Shown: piece after piece, positions 5,836-6,109 of the stretch
Position numbering within the stretch: position 1 is the first letter of the stretch
Layout of the letters: each line of letters begins with the position of its first letter
NCBI GenBank assembly: GCA_020722625.1
Contig: DYKK01000208.1
Coordinates: forward strand, 1 to 6,109
Origin: Anaeromyxobacter dehalogenans
Lineage (GTDB): Bacteria > Myxococcota_A > UBA9042 > DTJE01
Direction of reading: 5' to 3'
DNA length: 6,109 bases
Made by a program: the position numbers and the translations under genes
Notes under the pieces: generated by a model
Databases searched by the model: none
What the model saw: only the letters and a program-made list of their open reading frames with translations
Told to the model about the DNA's origin: nothing

Positions 5836-5840
5836 ACGGT
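5836..5840. repeat. Right copy of the 5-bp direct repeat (ACGGT)
   Basis: This matches 697-701 and marks the other edge of the GC-rich block. See the left copy for caveats. Confidence 0.35.
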
Positions 5841-5956
5841 GGATCAATCGCTTCTTGTGATTTTACAAGAGCTCTTTCAAAACCTTTTATTTGTTCTTTA
5901 GAACTAATATAATCGCTCCATGTTTGAAAACCGAAAAATACATCGCTAATGCCCAT
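5836..5956 (-). pseudogene. 5' end of the interrupted AT-rich gene
   Basis: ATG 5956 is preceded by AGGAG 6 nt upstream (5963-5967), a strong start. The first ~40 codons are AT-rich and protein-like: MGISDVFFGFQTWSDYISSK, then EQIKGFERALVKSQEAI, largely helical and without a signal peptide. At about 5840 the DNA becomes GC-rich. The frame stays open by chance to 5690, but with the Arg/Pro/Gly/Ala composition typical of a non-coding frame. I do not recognise the N-terminal segment. Skipping the GC block continues it in frame into the LamG region at 696-122. The lack of a signal peptide on a LamG protein is a point against, or suggests that the export route or start is different. Confidence 0.5.
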
Positions 5957-5992
5957 TTTAATCTCCTGCGAATAAGCGCATAAGAACTTTCA

Positions 5993-6109
5993 TCAAGGTT
6001 TTTCACTGAGCTTCTGCCTGACCTCCAAGACCTTGGCTCGGGCCTTCCTCAACAGTAACCGTTCACCCGGTCCCCCGTGGATCGCGTGACGGTCACCTAC
6101 CGGTGCAAT
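5993..6109 (-). CDS. C-terminal fragment of an unrecognised protein
   Basis: The minus strand is open from the window edge through 38 codons to tandem TGA TGA stops at 5995-5990. The residues look like a real helical C-terminus: GERLLLRKARAKVLEVRQKL then SEKP. Composition is moderate GC, between the AT-rich gene and the GC-rich block. The next start (5956) is about 36 nt downstream, so the two could be co-transcribed. Family unknown because only the tail is visible. Confidence 0.4.
   Translation of the reverse strand: MAPVGDRHAIHGGPGERLLLRKARAKVLEVRQKLSEKP

Larger units (their letters stand above)
697..5840 (-). mobile_element. GC-rich DGR cassette, apparently inserted into an AT-rich gene
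   Basis: This ~5.1-kb block holds the PEGA gene, both DGR targets and the reverse transcriptase, and is far richer in GC than the DNA on either side. Its edges are sharp and both carry ACGGT. Joining 5836 directly to 696 on the minus strand gives 121 + 575 = 696 nt, a whole number of codons. This links the reading frame started at 5956 to the LamG frame through the residues AIDPPFGNIIFSDDF. No terminal inverted repeats, transposase or integrase are visible, so the transfer mechanism is unknown. The boundary at the exact end of VR2 is suggestive, because the expected TR and other downstream parts are missing. An assembly or amplification chimera is the main alternative. Confidence 0.45.

Noticed and set aside
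4392..5837. Longer PEGA protein starting at GTG 5837
   Set aside because: The extra 39 residues look non-coding, would cross the palindrome and the cassette edge, and have no ribosome-binding site, whereas ATG 5720 does.
5690..5840. Continuation of the AT-rich 5' frame into the GC-rich block as real protein
   Set aside because: After about residue 40 the composition shifts to Arg/Pro/Gly/Ala typical of a non-coding frame, and it runs over the PEGA gene leader and start.
5957..5994. An 11-codon frame (MKVLMRLFAGD) overlapping the stop of the right-hand fragment
   Set aside because: Too short to support. It ends just before ATG 5956 and contains that gene's ribosome-binding site, so it is probably incidental.
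1..6109. tRNA, rRNA, CRISPR array, integrase or transposase
   Set aside because: Looked for on both strands; no tRNA-like fold, spaced repeat array, or DDE/serine/tyrosine recombinase motif was recognised.

Overview
The window carries a compact diversity-generating retroelement (DGR) in very GC-rich DNA. For example, 44 of the 60 bases at 1681-1740 are G or C. Every gene is on the minus strand, so the locus reads from high to low coordinates. The proteins suggest a Myxococcota or other deltaproteobacteria-like source: a TPR/PEGA-domain protein, a cysteine-rich protein with CGPDGCGGxCGTC modules, and DUF1566 C-type-lectin-like domains. This assignment rests on protein style, not on a database search.

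In transcription order: (1) 5720-4392, a secreted or membrane TPR + double-PEGA protein. (2) 4389-2662, a cysteine-rich exported protein ending in a DUF1566 domain whose last ~40 residues are variable repeat VR1. (3) 2702-1041, a DGR reverse transcriptase with YVDD and GLPIGNLTSQ motifs, fused at its C-terminus to a domain resembling the N-terminal mismatch-recognition domain of MutS. (4) 1138-626, a second small exported DUF1566 protein ending in VR2. Genes 1 and 2 are 2 nt apart and genes 2/3 and 3/4 overlap, so this is one tightly packed operon. VR1 and VR2 align without gaps over 123 bp and differ at 15 positions. At 14 of these one copy has a coding-strand A, and at the last neither does. 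This is the pattern expected if both were written from one adenine-mutagenised template repeat (TR). No TR copy is present in the window.

The GC-rich block ends abruptly at about 697 and about 5840, with AT-rich DNA on both sides (16 of 60 bases G/C at 541-600). The AT-rich pieces lie on the same strand and look like the two halves of one gene: a 5' end with its own ribosome-binding site at 5956, and a 3' part encoding a LamG/concanavalin-like domain ending at 122. A 5-bp repeat (ACGGT) sits at both edges. Removing the GC block plus one repeat copy restores a single frame of 232 codons, interrupted only by one TGA where a Trp is expected. So the DGR block may have been inserted into this gene, although an assembly chimera cannot be excluded from sequence alone. 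The outermost ~70 bp on the left and ~110 bp on the right are again moderately GC-rich; the right end holds the C-terminus of an unrecognised protein.

Likely working model: the reverse transcriptase copies a TR located elsewhere, misincorporates at adenines, and rewrites the ligand-binding face of two surface or exported DUF1566 proteins. The fused MutS-like domain may act as the accessory nucleic-acid-binding part.
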